From contig JAKVOO010000001.1 of NCBI GenBank assembly GCA_022482735.1, forward strand, positions 1 to 55,698: a DNA stretch of 55,698 bases, read 5' to 3'. Under the pieces are notes generated by a model. It was not told where the DNA came from, did no database searches, and worked only from the letters and a program-made list of their open reading frames with translations. The DNA is from Bacilli bacterium (GTDB lineage Bacteria > Bacillota_I > Bacilli_A > RFN20 > CAG-826). Positions 35,045-45,035 of this stretch are shown one piece after another (the stretch's first letter is position 1; every line of letters begins with the position of its first letter). The translations under genes and the position numbers were made by a program.

Positions 35045-36148
35045 TTAGATTAATGGAAGATAAGTTTCAAGAAAGGCTTGGGCAAACGGGAAATAGTATT
35101 TGACTGTTTCTTCGCTATTAATTTCAATCACGGGATTACCTTCATCATCCTCGCCCGAAACATAATCGCTAGCCTTTAAAGTAATAGTATCAAGTGCACT
35201 TAAACCGGCACCATACTTAATCGCGCTCATCCGTTCAGTGGTGAAGTAGGTTGAAGAAAAAACAACATTTCCATTTTTATCTTTTGCAATCGCATCGTTA
35301 TTGCTGACAAACATATCTTTTATAATCGGCGAAATATCATTTGTTACTAAATGATCGGTGCCATCAGGAACGATATATTGAAGGGTAGGAACGTAACCGG
35401 TGTTATAACCAAAAAGAGTGTTTTTCGCATTGCTTAGTCCATAGGTATCTTTCACTTCTTGCCAATGGGGCTTGTCATAAACCCCATCAACAAGACGAAA
35501 GCCTTCGGTATAGGTTTCAACGACATAAATCCTTTTAGCAATGTCTTGTTTACTCATATAATCTTCAAGAAAGAGTTTATCTAGTAATCCGCAATCTGGA
35601 CAGCCTTTTAAACTATAGTAAACAATAAAAGGTTCGGTTCCTTGGAGCATAGTATCAAATGTCGACTTATCAATGTAGTATTGGCGGGGAAGGATGATAG
35701 ATTCATCCATCCAATCCTCGAATGCACTATAGATTTTAAACATTTCATTACTTGAAGAGTAAGCTGCTTTCTTCTTTAAAACACCATTTTCATAGATGCC
35801 AAGAATCGGAGTATCTTTTATTTCTGAACTAGTCAATAAGCCCCCAAAGGTGGAAGTCACCGACTTTGATTCGATGGCGTACACGGGAATATGGTAGTTG
35901 GATATATACTTATTTAATACTTTGTTTTCAAAATCAGTCCAGCATCCGCATCCTTGCAAATAAATAACAAGTAAAAAATCTTCCTTATTTGAGAGGCTAC
36001 TTTCAATTTCACTGTTCGTGCGGGGAAGATACTCCACATAGGATAAATCACCAAATCCAAAAACGGCTTTAGTGTTTGATTCAGTGTTTCCGCAGCCCGT
36101 TAAGAGCAAAAATGGTAGAAATAGCAAAGGCGCAATTTTTTTGTTCAT
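35045..36148 (-). CDS. Lipoprotein with two thioredoxin-like modules
   Basis: This 367-residue protein has a signal peptide and lipobox (LFLPFLLLTGC). The first module (about 40-140) has FLLVIYLQGCGCWTDFENKVL, with closely spaced cysteines at the position of the thioredoxin active site. The second (about 155-300) has PFIVYYSLKGCPDCGLLDKLFL with a canonical CPDC. Both continue with a beta-alpha-beta pattern and late proline strands (DTPILGIYENG, VPTLQYIVPDG). It is likely an extracytoplasmic thiol-disulfide or redox-sensing protein. AGGAG precedes ATG 36148. Confidence 0.75.
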   Translation of the reverse strand: MNKKIAPLLFLPFLLLTGCGNTESNTKAVFGFGDLSYVEYLPRTNSEIESSLSNKEDFLLVIYLQGCGCWTDFENKVLNKYISNYHIPVYAIESKSVTSTFGGLLTSSEIKDTPILGIYENGVLKKKAAYSSSNEMFKIYSAFEDWMDESIILPRQYYIDKSTFDTMLQGTEPFIVYYSLKGCPDCGLLDKLFLEDYMSKQDIAKRIYVVETYTEGFRLVDGVYDKPHWQEVKDTYGLSNAKNTLFGYNTGYVPTLQYIVPDGTDHLVTNDISPIIKDMFVSNNDAIAKDKNGNVVFSSTYFTTERMSAIKYGAGLSALDTITLKASDYVSGEDDEGNPVIEINSEETVKYYFPFAQAFLETYLPLI

Positions 36149-36645
36149 AATAAGAAATCTCCTCTTAGGTTATAAAATAAAATAATTATCGATTGGCGGT
36201 AAAGATAGAAGTAATGTAATTAAACAATGATTTTTAGTAAAAGGACAAACCTATTTTTATTTTTTTAAAATCACCTTTATTACATTTATATTATATAGAA
36301 AAAACAAATAAAACATAGTCCAAAAATTTATCGAGAAATTATATGAAAAATCACAGCGGAAAATACAGCAATTTTTGACGTATTTTTTCACGCCAAAAAC
36401 AAATAAATTTTTACGCTTAATTTTTCAATGGGAAAAATAAAAAAAACGTTGATGATGCCACTTTTTTTTGAATTTAACATTTTTGAAATAGCGCCAAAAA
36501 ATTCGCCGGGGATTTTCAAAAGAAATTTCGCTTGCATTTTGCATAGTTTTACCATATATTTTTCTCGTGCATTTTATTCTTGCGTTTTTCTAAAAAATGC
36601 TCGATGAAATTTATGGAGAAAAAACCTTAGAAGCGAGGAAGCAAT
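36149..36645. other. Long AT-rich intergenic region upstream of potABCD
   Basis: About 500 bases without a credible ORF. Homopolymer A and T runs dominate. The only clear signal is the promoter at 36532-36560 for potA. No riboswitch or repeat was recognised. Confidence 0.5.
36532..36560 (+). promoter_or_regulatory. Sigma-70-type promoter of potABCD
   Basis: TTGCAT (-35) and TATATT (-10) are separated by exactly 17 bases, about 85 bases ahead of the potA ATG at 36646. Confidence 0.6.
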
Positions 36646-38155
36646 ATGGAAAAAAAGGATGTAATTATTGAACTGACCGGAGTCAGCAAAGTTTATGATG
36701 GTACGACCGTCGTCGATAATTTTAATCTCTATGTAAATAAAGGTGAGTTTATCACCTTCCTTGGTCCCTTCGGGCTGTGGCAAAACAACAACTCTACGGA
36801 TGATCGCGGGCTTTGAAATACCAACAAGTGGCACTATTACACTTAACGGGGTGGATATTACCAATCTTCCTCCCTACAAGCGACCCATCAATACGGTTTT
36901 TCAAAGATATGCTCTTTTTCCTCATTTGGATGTTTATGACAATATTGCTTTTGGTTTGAAACTACGCAAGGTCAATATCACTAATGATGATGGAACTAGT
37001 TCTTTTCGTAAATATAGAGAAGATGAAATTGATGATAAAGTGACTCGGGTTTTAAAATTGGTCGACCTTGAGGAATTTGAAGATCGGGATGTCACGACTC
37101 TTTCTGGCGGTCAACAGCAACGAGTGGCTATTGCTCGCGCCATTGTCAATGAACCCGAGATTTTACTTTTAGATGAACCTTTGGGAGCATTGGATTTAAA
37201 AATGCGTAAGGATATGCAACTCGAATTAAAGGCAATGCATGAAAAATTGGGAATTACGTTCATCTACGTTACGCACGATCAGGAAGAGGCATTAACTATG
37301 TCGGATACAATCGTAGTTATGCGCGATGGCAAAATTCAGCAAATTGGCACGCCAATTGATATCTATAATGAACCTAAAAACGCTTATGTCGCCGATTTCA
37401 TCGGTGAGAGTAATATTTATAACGGAACAATGATCGGACCGAAAGTAGTTCGCTTTATTGGGGCTAACCATCAATGTGTGGATGAGTTCCCCCTTAATGA
37501 AAAGGTGGATGTCGTGGTTCGGCCAGAAGATGTCAAAATTGGTAAGATTGGTGAGGGCAATGCCGACGGCATTATCGACACCAAAATATTTAAAGGAATC
37601 CATTACGAATACGTAGTGATGGTTGGAAAAAATGAAGTGGTCGTTCAATCGACGGAAGACTATCCGTTAAAGGCCAAAGTCTCCCTTACCATCGAACCCG
37701 AAGGCATTCATATTATGGCTAAAGAACTCGTAGCTAATATTTATACCGATGCCTGGATTAATGCCCATAATCAGGTGATGATTGATGATGCTCCTTTTGA
37801 GTGTGACATTGCCCAATTGGTTAATAATGGGAAAGTCGATGATGAAGGTAATGTATACACGACTGGAGCCAAAGCCAAGAAATACAACTTTAATGACGCG
37901 GATGTAATCGCGGAAGTTCCATTTGACGCAATTGAAATTATTGATAACGATGAAGATGGAATTATCGCGGGAGAAATTATTCAATCGATCTATAAGGGTG
38001 ACCACTACCAAGTTATCATTCGAACAAAGGATGAAGAGGACTTTGTCGCGGATACCCCCTATACATGGAATCCGCAGGATCGGGTTAGCGTTAAAATTGA
38101 TTCGCGGGCAATCAAAATAAAAATTAAGGGGGACCTAGGAAAATATGAAATTTAG
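36646..38155 (+). pseudogene. potA: Polyamine transporter ATPase PotA with one-base frameshift in the Walker A
   Basis: ATG 36646, with GAGGAAG upstream, encodes VIIELTGVSKVYDGTTVVDNF and runs into the P-loop, where an extra T at 36769-36770 turns [10 protein letters not shown] into a shifted frame. From 36743 the second frame carries the rest: [28 protein letters not shown] and a long C-terminus. Without the extra T it would be about 502 residues, well above the usual 370, because a second TOBE-like module (about 430-500) follows the first. The downstream permease and binding-protein genes are intact and tightly coupled, which favours a sequencing error over real loss. Confidence 0.8.
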
Positions 38156-38945
38156 GTTTCAAAGGAAGTTCTTATCGATTCCTTATGTCCTTTTCTTAAT
38201 TCTCTTCGTAGTGCTTCCGATTTTACTGATTATCTACTATGCCTTTAGTGATAAGAATGGGTTGATTTCTTTTGCCAATGCGGTTAACTTTTTCAGTAAT
38301 CCCGACAAACTTGAAGTTCTGTTCATATCGCTTATTTTCGGTTTGATGAATACGGTATTTTGCCTTTTAATCGGTTACCCGCTAGCCATGTTGCTGGCCA
38401 ACAAGAAATTTAACAAGAATGTCGTCATCGTTATGATGTTTATTATGCCGATGTGGATCAACTTTGTAATTCGGACTTGGGCAACGCGGGATGTTCTCTC
38501 CTGGCTTGGTATCGGGGGTGGAAAGTATCCGGAAATGGCCACGATTATCGGCCTTGTCTATAACTATCTTCCCTTTGCCTTACTTCCCTTATATACCACG
38601 ATGCTGAAAATGGATAAAAGTCAAATTGAAGCCTCATATGATCTGGGGGCTAATCCTCGCCAAACCTTTTTTCGGGTAATTATCCCGATGACGACACCCG
38701 GTATTGCCAGTGCGATTACGATGGTATTTATGCCGACGATATCGAGTTATGTTATCGCCGATATTCTCAGCGAAAACAAAGTTACTTTATTTGGAAAGTA
38801 TATTCAGATTTATTTCAACAATGCGAATTATAACGATGGCAGTTTCCTCGCTTTAATTATGCTCCTGCTTATCGTTGTTTCTTCGGTTATCTCGAAGAAG
38901 ATTTCGAAAGGAGATAACGAAGGAGGACAAGCATCAATATGGTAA
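38145..38945 (+). CDS. potB: Spermidine/putrescine permease PotB
   Basis: This 266-residue inner-membrane permease has about six transmembrane segments and the EAA-type loop ([26 protein letters not shown]) that docks on the ATPase. It overlaps potA by 11 bases and potC by seven. Confidence 0.92.
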   Translation: MKFRFQRKFLSIPYVLFLILFVVLPILLIIYYAFSDKNGLISFANAVNFFSNPDKLEVLFISLIFGLMNTVFCLLIGYPLAMLLANKKFNKNVVIVMMFIMPMWINFVIRTWATRDVLSWLGIGGGKYPEMATIIGLVYNYLPFALLPLYTTMLKMDKSQIEASYDLGANPRQTFFRVIIPMTTPGIASAITMVFMPTISSYVIADILSENKVTLFGKYIQIYFNNANYNDGSFLALIMLLLIVVSSVISKKISKGDNEGGQASIW

Positions 38946-39781
38946 ATTTTTTAAAAAGCGGAAAATTTAAAATTTTTCTTGGCCGTTTCTACATTTTTCT
39001 TATTCTTGCCATTATGTATACGCCAGTTTTTGTACTGATTGCCTTTAGTTTCACTAATTCAAGTAACGTTGGAGTCTGGAATGGATTTACCTTTGAGTTA
39101 TATGGAAAACTGTTTCGTAATCGCACGATAATGAACGCTGTGGGTAACACCTTGCTTTTAGGGGTTTCAACCGGAATTGTTGCGACCATTCTCGGTACGC
39201 TAGGAGCGATTGGTACCTATTATAGTAAAAGTCGGGTTCGAAAATTTGTGGAGGGTATGACGCAGATTCCAGTTATTAATGCGGAAATTGTCATGGCTCT
39301 CTCGCTTGTAATCTTAATTATCGTCTTGATCGGCAATGCCTTTAACTTTTTAACACTGCTTCTAGGTCACGTCGTATTAACGGTGGCATTTGTCTATTTG
39401 GCGGTGCGTCCTCGGCTGGTAAAGATGGATCCAAGTATCTATGAGGCCGCCCTTGATTTAGGCGCCACCCCAACGTATGCACTGTTTCACATCATCATTC
39501 CGGAAATTTTTCCTGGTATCGTCTCGGGCTTCATGTTAGCATTTACCCTTTCGCTTGATGATTACATCGTTACGGCATTTTTAAGAAACAATAGCTTTGA
39601 TACCTTATCAACCTATGTTGAAGGAGTTATTGCTAAAGCCAACATTCCACCAGAATTAAGAGCTCTCACAACTCTGATATTCATATTTGCCTTGTTGATT
39701 CTATCGTTGAATAACCTGCGGGCGAGCCGGGAAGCAAAAGCCGCCCAATTCCGGCATAAAGGAGGCCGAATCCATGATTAA
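38939..39781 (+). CDS. potC: Spermidine/putrescine permease PotC
   Basis: This 280-residue partner permease has six membrane segments and EAA loop YEAALDLGATPTYALFHIII. It contains the family end ALTTLIFIFALLILSLN. It overlaps potD by eight bases, so the four genes form one translational unit. Confidence 0.92.
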   Translation: MVNFLKSGKFKIFLGRFYIFLILAIMYTPVFVLIAFSFTNSSNVGVWNGFTFELYGKLFRNRTIMNAVGNTLLLGVSTGIVATILGTLGAIGTYYSKSRVRKFVEGMTQIPVINAEIVMALSLVILIIVLIGNAFNFLTLLLGHVVLTVAFVYLAVRPRLVKMDPSIYEAALDLGATPTYALFHIIIPEIFPGIVSGFMLAFTLSLDDYIVTAFLRNNSFDTLSTYVEGVIAKANIPPELRALTTLIFIFALLILSLNNLRASREAKAAQFRHKGGRIHD

Positions 39782-41264
39782 ACGTAATTCTGTCTTTTCC
39801 CTTATGATGGTAGCCTTAAGCGCTGCCTTGGCCTTGGGAACCAATTCTCTAGCAAAGCCAGCTGTGGCATTAAAAGCCGCAACTAAAACGCTGCGCATCT
39901 ATAACTGGGAAGACTACATGTATGAACCGGAAGATGGCGATACCGAGTCGCCAGCTTCGCTAGTCAATCAGTTTAAAGACTACTATGCCGCTTCCCATCC
40001 GGGCGAAACGGTCGATGTGGTTTATGATACCTTTTCAACCAATGAAGAAATGTATAACATTATTTCGCTCGGCAAAGCGCAATATGACTTAATTGCTCCG
40101 AGTGATTATATGATTCAACGCATGATTCGGGAGAACATGCTTGAGAAGTATACCTACACGGACGATGAATACACCAACATACCTAATTATTCCGACTTTG
40201 GATCCCCCTATCTTTTAGATATTTTTAAGGATGCCGGCTGGTCAGAATATGCGGTTGGTTATATGTGGGGAACCTTAGGATTAATCTATAACCCCGCAGG
40301 AGTTGATGATTCGCTAGACATTCAAAGCGATATGCAATACTGGAATTCCCTTTGGAGCAGCGACTACAAGAACAAAATTTCGATTAAAGATAGTATGCGC
40401 GATACGTACTTTGTTGGCATTACTCGCGTCTATAAGGATGAACTTGAGACCCTCGCTGGCGAATTTAAAGATGGAACTATTACCAAGAGTGAATATAACG
40501 CGAGCATTACCGAGATATTCAATCGGGCAGATGATGCAACCATTACTAAGGTTGGTGACGCTTTAACCGAATTAAAGAGCAATATCTATGGCCTTGAGGT
40601 CGATAGTGGCAAAAACGATATCGTTACGGGCAAGATTGCCATCAACACGGCTTGGTCCGGCGATGCGGTTTATTCGATGAATACAGCTGAAGAAGAAAAT
40701 AATGTCGAACTTTATTACTCGATACCGGAAGAGGGAGCGAATATTTGGTTTGATGGTTGGGTGATGCCTAAAGGCGCCGATACAGATCTAGCGCAAGAAT
40801 TCTTGAATTTTATTTCCGCGCCAGACAAAGCGGCCCTGAATATGGAATGGATAGGCTACACACCATTTATTGCCGGGGATGAAATATTGAGTTTAGTACA
40901 CGATTGGTATGATGCTGCCGCTGGTGATGAAAATGCGGTTGACGTTGATCTAAGCTACTTCTTTGATGGTACGATTAGTGATGCGGAACTGTCGACAACT
41001 ATTCGTTCCGATAAGGTTAATCGGCAACTTACCGCCCAATATCCGAGTGAAGACGAAATTGCTCGTTGTGCGGTTATGAAGGACTTTGGTGCTGCAAACG
41101 ACAAGGTCATCGAGATGTGGGCAAATTTTAAGGCGACAAAGATTTCGGCTCTTGTCTATGTGGCTGTCGGTGTTGTTCTTGTTGGTGGTGTTGGCGCTGG
41201 TGTATTCTTTGCTCAAAAGAAGAAGAAGAGCAAACGTCATAGTCGGAAGAAGACAAGCAAATAA
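39774..41264 (+). CDS. potD: Polyamine-binding protein PotD with C-terminal membrane anchor
   Basis: This 496-residue extracellular binding protein has an N-terminal signal sequence (VFSLMMVALSAALALGTNSL) without a lipobox. The PotD/PotF fold covers about 40-450 (LRIYNWEDYM, YDLIAPSDYMIQRMIRENML, GDAVYSMNTAEEENNVELYY, WFDGWVMPKGA). After it come a hydrophobic segment (ALVYVAVGVVLVGGVGAGVF) and a polybasic tail (KKKKSKRHSRKKTSK), so it is probably held in the membrane by its C-terminus rather than by lipid. That is unusual compared with the lipoprotein PotD of Bacillus. Confidence 0.9.
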   Translation: MIKRNSVFSLMMVALSAALALGTNSLAKPAVALKAATKTLRIYNWEDYMYEPEDGDTESPASLVNQFKDYYAASHPGETVDVVYDTFSTNEEMYNIISLGKAQYDLIAPSDYMIQRMIRENMLEKYTYTDDEYTNIPNYSDFGSPYLLDIFKDAGWSEYAVGYMWGTLGLIYNPAGVDDSLDIQSDMQYWNSLWSSDYKNKISIKDSMRDTYFVGITRVYKDELETLAGEFKDGTITKSEYNASITEIFNRADDATITKVGDALTELKSNIYGLEVDSGKNDIVTGKIAINTAWSGDAVYSMNTAEEENNVELYYSIPEEGANIWFDGWVMPKGADTDLAQEFLNFISAPDKAALNMEWIGYTPFIAGDEILSLVHDWYDAAAGDENAVDVDLSYFFDGTISDAELSTTIRSDKVNRQLTAQYPSEDEIARCAVMKDFGAANDKVIEMWANFKATKISALVYVAVGVVLVGGVGAGVFFAQKKKKSKRHSRKKTSK

Positions 41265-41272
41265 TTGAAAAC

Positions 41273-41299
41273 GAACACCTTCGGGTGTTCTTTTCTTTT
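41273..41299 (+). terminator. Terminator of the pot operon
   Basis: GAACACC and GGTGTTC enclose a TTCG tetraloop, followed by TTTTCTTTT. Confidence 0.88.
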
Positions 41300-41342
41300 A
41301 CATTATTCGCTATAATATCGAAGGCAAAGGAGATAAAACTAT

Positions 41343-42512
41343 ATGAAAGTGGCTTATATAGGAGCGGGACCAATGGCCCTTTTCAGCGCCCATTATCTTT
41401 TAAGTAATAAGGCCGATATTCAAGTCCATATCTATGAGAAAACATCGAAAATAGGCCGGAAAATATATTCATCAGGCAATGGGCGGGGCAATATTTCCAA
41501 TATTAATGTTGCTCCTCAAAAATACAATCATCCTGATTTTGTTTCCAGTGCCCTTCGCTTTACGCCCATTGATTTTATCAATTATCTTCAACAAAACGGA
41601 ATACTGACAACAATTGATGAGGAAGGAAGAGTTTATCCTTATGGCGAAGCGGCGGCGATTATCGGTGACTGGTTGCGCGATGATCTATTGGCCAAAAAAG
41701 TTGTTTTTCACTTGGATACTGAAGTGATTAGTGTTACCCCTTATAAGAGTGGTTATCAAATAAATAACGATGAATATTTCGATGTTGTTGTCTTTGCAAC
41801 CGGTTCTCGGGCGGGGATTCCGCAAAATCAAGTTAGTTACGGAATGTCTTCAATTTTAAAAACTTTAAAACTAAAAACTGTGGAATTAATTCCAACCCTT
41901 GCTAGTATTGGAGTCAAGCAAAAACTCAATCCAATTGATGGTCGTCGTTTAAAGGCTAAAGTAAGTCTTGTTATCGATCAAGAGCCGGCATATACAACTA
42001 AGGGCGAAGTTCTTTTTCGAGCGGATGCTCTTTCCGGCATTGCTATTTTTGAATGCTCAAGCATTCTCACATGGAAACGGATAGAAAAAATTGGCAATGC
42101 TTATATCGAGCTGGATTTACTTCCCGATGTTAAGGATAGCGAATTGACTTCTTTCATAAGTCAGGCTAAAAAACAAGCTGGTACGGAATACTTACGAGGT
42201 CTATTTCATCCCGATGTAGCTCATTTTTTATCCCGGCACGTGATTTTAAAGCCTGATAGTAAGGATATAGCTTATCAATTAAAGCACTGGCGGCTATTGG
42301 TTGACCTTGGTTATGTGGCTGAAAACAATCAAGTCTTTTCGGGTGGACTAGCCATTGAAGAAATTGATTCTCACACCCTCCAATTAAAGCGTTTTCCACA
42401 TCTTTTTGCGGGCGGAGAAATGGTGGATGTTGATGGACTTTGCGGTGGTTATAATCTTCATTGGGCATGGTCCAGCGGAGTTTTAATTGCTAAAAGTATC
42501 AGCAATATCTAG
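41343..42512 (+). CDS. FAD-dependent oxidoreductase, HI0933/YhiN family
   Basis: This 389-residue flavoprotein has dinucleotide-binding VAYIGAGPMALFSAHYLL and the family block IGRKIYSSGNGRGNISN. The C-terminal family signature is LFAGGEMVDVDGLCGGYNLH followed by AWSSG. Members are called aminoacetone oxidase or BaiN-like, but the substrate is uncertain. A TATAAT at 41311-41316 and AAAGGAG upstream support the start. It is a single gene between two terminated units. Confidence 0.85.
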   Translation: MKVAYIGAGPMALFSAHYLLSNKADIQVHIYEKTSKIGRKIYSSGNGRGNISNINVAPQKYNHPDFVSSALRFTPIDFINYLQQNGILTTIDEEGRVYPYGEAAAIIGDWLRDDLLAKKVVFHLDTEVISVTPYKSGYQINNDEYFDVVVFATGSRAGIPQNQVSYGMSSILKTLKLKTVELIPTLASIGVKQKLNPIDGRRLKAKVSLVIDQEPAYTTKGEVLFRADALSGIAIFECSSILTWKRIEKIGNAYIELDLLPDVKDSELTSFISQAKKQAGTEYLRGLFHPDVAHFLSRHVILKPDSKDIAYQLKHWRLLVDLGYVAENNQVFSGGLAIEEIDSHTLQLKRFPHLFAGGEMVDVDGLCGGYNLHWAWSSGVLIAKSISNI

Positions 42513-42578
42513 CCTTGATAAAAACGGCCCGCGTTATTCGGTTAATCGCTTGCGTGTCCTTATCATATAAAATGCATA

Positions 42579-42597
42579 ATATCATAATTTATGGTAT
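42579..42597. promoter_or_regulatory. Imperfect palindrome upstream of cysK
   Basis: ATATCATAA and TTATGGTAT are complementary except for one base and are separated by a single T (9-1-9). The palindrome ends 21 bases before the cysK start, so it could be an operator for cysteine-responsive control. It does not obviously match the CymR consensus. Confidence 0.4.
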
Positions 42598-42618
42598 AAC
42601 TTTTGCGAGGTGAAAATC

Positions 42619-43517
42619 ATGAAAAGAGAATCAATGTTAGAACTTATCGGCAATACGCCGATGGTAGCATATCGCCATAATGACCAAGTTTTATGGCTTA
42701 AGTTAGAAATGTTTAATCCAACCGGTTCGGTTAAAGTGCGTCCAGCTTTCTTTATGCTTAAGGAAGCTAAGGAGCAAGGGCTTCTTCATCATCAATCCCA
42801 CATTGTAGAAGCGACAAGCGGCAATATGGGTATTGCTCTAGCTTTTGTGGCTGCTCAATTTGGCTATAAATTTACGGCGGTTATGCCCGAGACAATGAGC
42901 GAGGAAAGACGGGCATTAATCAGAGCCTATGGAGCAAATATTGTTCTTACGGCAGGAAGTGAAGGAATGAAGGGTGCTATCCAGGAAGCAGAGCGGATGG
43001 GAAAGGAAGATGTCAATATCTTATTCCTCATCAATTCGATAATGGAGCGAATGCTAACGCCCATTATAAGACCACTGGACCAGAGATTTACCGCGATAGC
43101 GAAGGAAAAGTGGAGGCTTTTATTGCTGGAATCGGGAGTGGTGGTACAATCACCGGCGTTGGTCGCTACCTAAAAGAGAAGCATTCCACTATTAAGATTA
43201 TTGGACTGGAACCAGAGAACTCACCTGTGCTGACGGCTAATCATGGTGGAAAGCATCGAATTCAAGGTATTGGCGCTGGTTTTGTACCTTCAATTCTAGA
43301 TCGTTCTATTCTCGATGAAGTTTTGACAATAAAGGATGAGGAAGCTATTGATGCTGCCCGCCTATTGGCTAAGGAACAAGGTATTTTTGTAGGTATCTCT
43401 AGCGGAGCGGCTTTTAGTGGAGCCCTACGTTATCTTACCGCCCACCCCGAGATAAAAGAGGCGGTCACCATTCTTCCCGATACGGGTGAACGTTACCTCT
43501 CTTTGGGCATTTTTTAA
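42619..43517 (+). pseudogene. cysK: Cysteine synthase gene with one-base frameshift
   Basis: O-acetylserine sulfhydrylase makes cysteine from O-acetylserine and sulfide using PLP. ATG 42619 follows GAGGTG. The N-terminal part has LELIGNTPMV, NPTGSVKVRPAFF (lysine for PLP) and VEATSGNMGIALAF. After codon CTC at 43027-43029 one A is missing: restoring it gives NQFDNGANANAHYKTTGPEIYRD, which joins the frame continuing at 43110 (FIAGIGSGGTITGVGRYL, SSGAAFSGAL). As read, the first frame ends at 43173. The protein is otherwise full length and cysE is intact next door. Confidence 0.85.
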
Positions 43518-43520
43518 ATT

Positions 43521-44315
43521 ATGGAAAATATAAAAATTCAGCACGATCAATTTTATTGTTTACCGAAGCAAGAACAAGTCAAGAAGCTGGTATTACTCTT
43601 AAAGGAATACTTTTTTCCTGGCTTTTTTGCTCCGCTTTCTAATCCCAGTCCGACCGACGAAATAATATCTTTACTCACGCATGTCATCACCTGTGCTTCG
43701 CATGTCAAGGGAGAAGAAATTGATGCTTCAAACATTGCCCGACTTTTTGTCGAAGAGTTTCCAAGATTAAATGAACTTTTAAAGCAGGATATAAAAGCCA
43801 CGTTTGATGGTGACCCTGCTGCTATCGACGAAAAGGAAATAATCCTTTCTTATCCAGGTTTCTTCGCCACGTTTGTGTATCGGATGGCGCATGAACTATA
43901 TCGTTTACAGGTACCTTATCTTCCCCGTATGCTAGCGGAATATGCCCATGGGAATACGGGAATCGACATCAATCCCGGAGCGACGATTGGCCATTCATTT
44001 ATGATTGATCATGGAACAGGAATAGTCATCGGTGAAACGGCGATTATTGGCAGTCATGTTCGTTTGTATCAAGGGGTTACATTGGGAGCACTATCACTTG
44101 GCAGAGGACAAGCTTTAAGGGGAACGAAAAGACATCCAACCATCGGTGATTATGTGATTATATATGCCAACGCTTCAATCTTAGGCGGGGACACGATTAT
44201 CGGTGAACATTGCACTATCGGAGCAAATGTGTATTTGACCAGTTCAATGCCTAGTTACCATCGCGTTCATTTGACAAAGATGGAACAGGAAATTGAACCG
44301 AAACGGAAATTATAA
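43521..44315 (+). CDS. cysE: Serine O-acetyltransferase
   Basis: This 264-residue enzyme makes O-acetylserine for CysK. The helical N-terminal domain is followed by a left-handed beta-helix with GIDINPGATIGHSFMIDHGT, GIVIGETAIIGSHVRLYQGV and KRHPTIGDYVIIYANASILG hexapeptides. The catalytic His-Asp pair is in IDHGTG. The long N-terminus resembles the EpsC-like type. It starts three bases after cysK, so the pathway's two enzymes are an operon. Confidence 0.93.
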   Translation: MENIKIQHDQFYCLPKQEQVKKLVLLLKEYFFPGFFAPLSNPSPTDEIISLLTHVITCASHVKGEEIDASNIARLFVEEFPRLNELLKQDIKATFDGDPAAIDEKEIILSYPGFFATFVYRMAHELYRLQVPYLPRMLAEYAHGNTGIDINPGATIGHSFMIDHGTGIVIGETAIIGSHVRLYQGVTLGALSLGRGQALRGTKRHPTIGDYVIIYANASILGGDTIIGEHCTIGANVYLTSSMPSYHRVHLTKMEQEIEPKRKL

Positions 44316-44762
44316 TCCGCCGGAGTTTTTTCCATAGAAGAAGAGATTAAAGAAACCGGATGCTATAAGCAAAACATGAATAATAATATATGTGATGAAA
44401 GCCCATAAATAAATTGTGTTGATTAAAAAGAAGAAAGAAAATATTGTTGTTAAAATGAAACTGTTGATTAAATTACCAATGCCATTTTTGACTTTAAGAA
44501 AGTTTTTAATGGAGAAGGCCAGGTGAACTAATAGCAGCAATAGATAAGAACTGAAAAGATAATTGATAGCGGGAGAAAAAGTCCATTCGCTAACAAAAAT
44601 ATATTGATATCCAGTATAGGTCGTATGCAGGGTGGTTCCATTTCCATCCGCAACCGAATAATTATTTTGCATTAGTGGAAAAATAAATAGAATTAGCATC
44701 GCAACATCAAGAATAATGTTGATGATGTTCGGCAGATTTTCTTTGGTAAATAAACGTTTCAT
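44310..44762 (-). CDS. Small four-helix membrane protein
   Basis: This 150-residue protein has four hydrophobic segments (IINIILDVAMLILFIFPLM near residue 10, then near 60, 95 and 120). No domain is recognised. AAGGAA supports ATG 44762, while the frame extends back to 44804. It is convergent with cysE and overlaps its last codons by six bases. Function unknown. Confidence 0.6.
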   Translation of the reverse strand: MKRLFTKENLPNIINIILDVAMLILFIFPLMQNNYSVADGNGTTLHTTYTGYQYIFVSEWTFSPAINYLFSSYLLLLLVHLAFSIKNFLKVKNGIGNLINSFILTTIFSFFFLINTIYLWAFITYIIIHVLLIASGFFNLFFYGKNSGGL

Positions 44763-44906
44763 AATCATTTCCTTCGCTTTATTATAAACGAGTGGTACCG
44801 ACATTTAAACCACAGAAAAAACAACTAAAAGGCTTTTTTCTTTTCCTTGGTGTTTTCTATTGCGGTAAAAGATAAAATTGGCTATACTAATTACCGCGAC
44901 GATAAT

Positions 44907-44980
44907 GGTTCCTTAGCCAAGTGGTAAGGCAATTGACTGCAACTCAATGAGCGTCGGTTCAACTCCGTCAGGAACCTCCA
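44907..44980 (+). tRNA. tRNA-Cys (anticodon GCA)
   Basis: Acceptor GGTTCCT pairs with AGGAACC, then discriminator T and CCA. The anticodon arm TTGAC-TGCAACT reads GCA. It sits at the left edge of a decayed AT-rich island. Confidence 0.95.
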
Positions 44981-45035
44981 AAAAAAACTCAAATTGGTTG
45001 GTAAAACAACGAGAAGTATATAAAATTAAGCCTAA

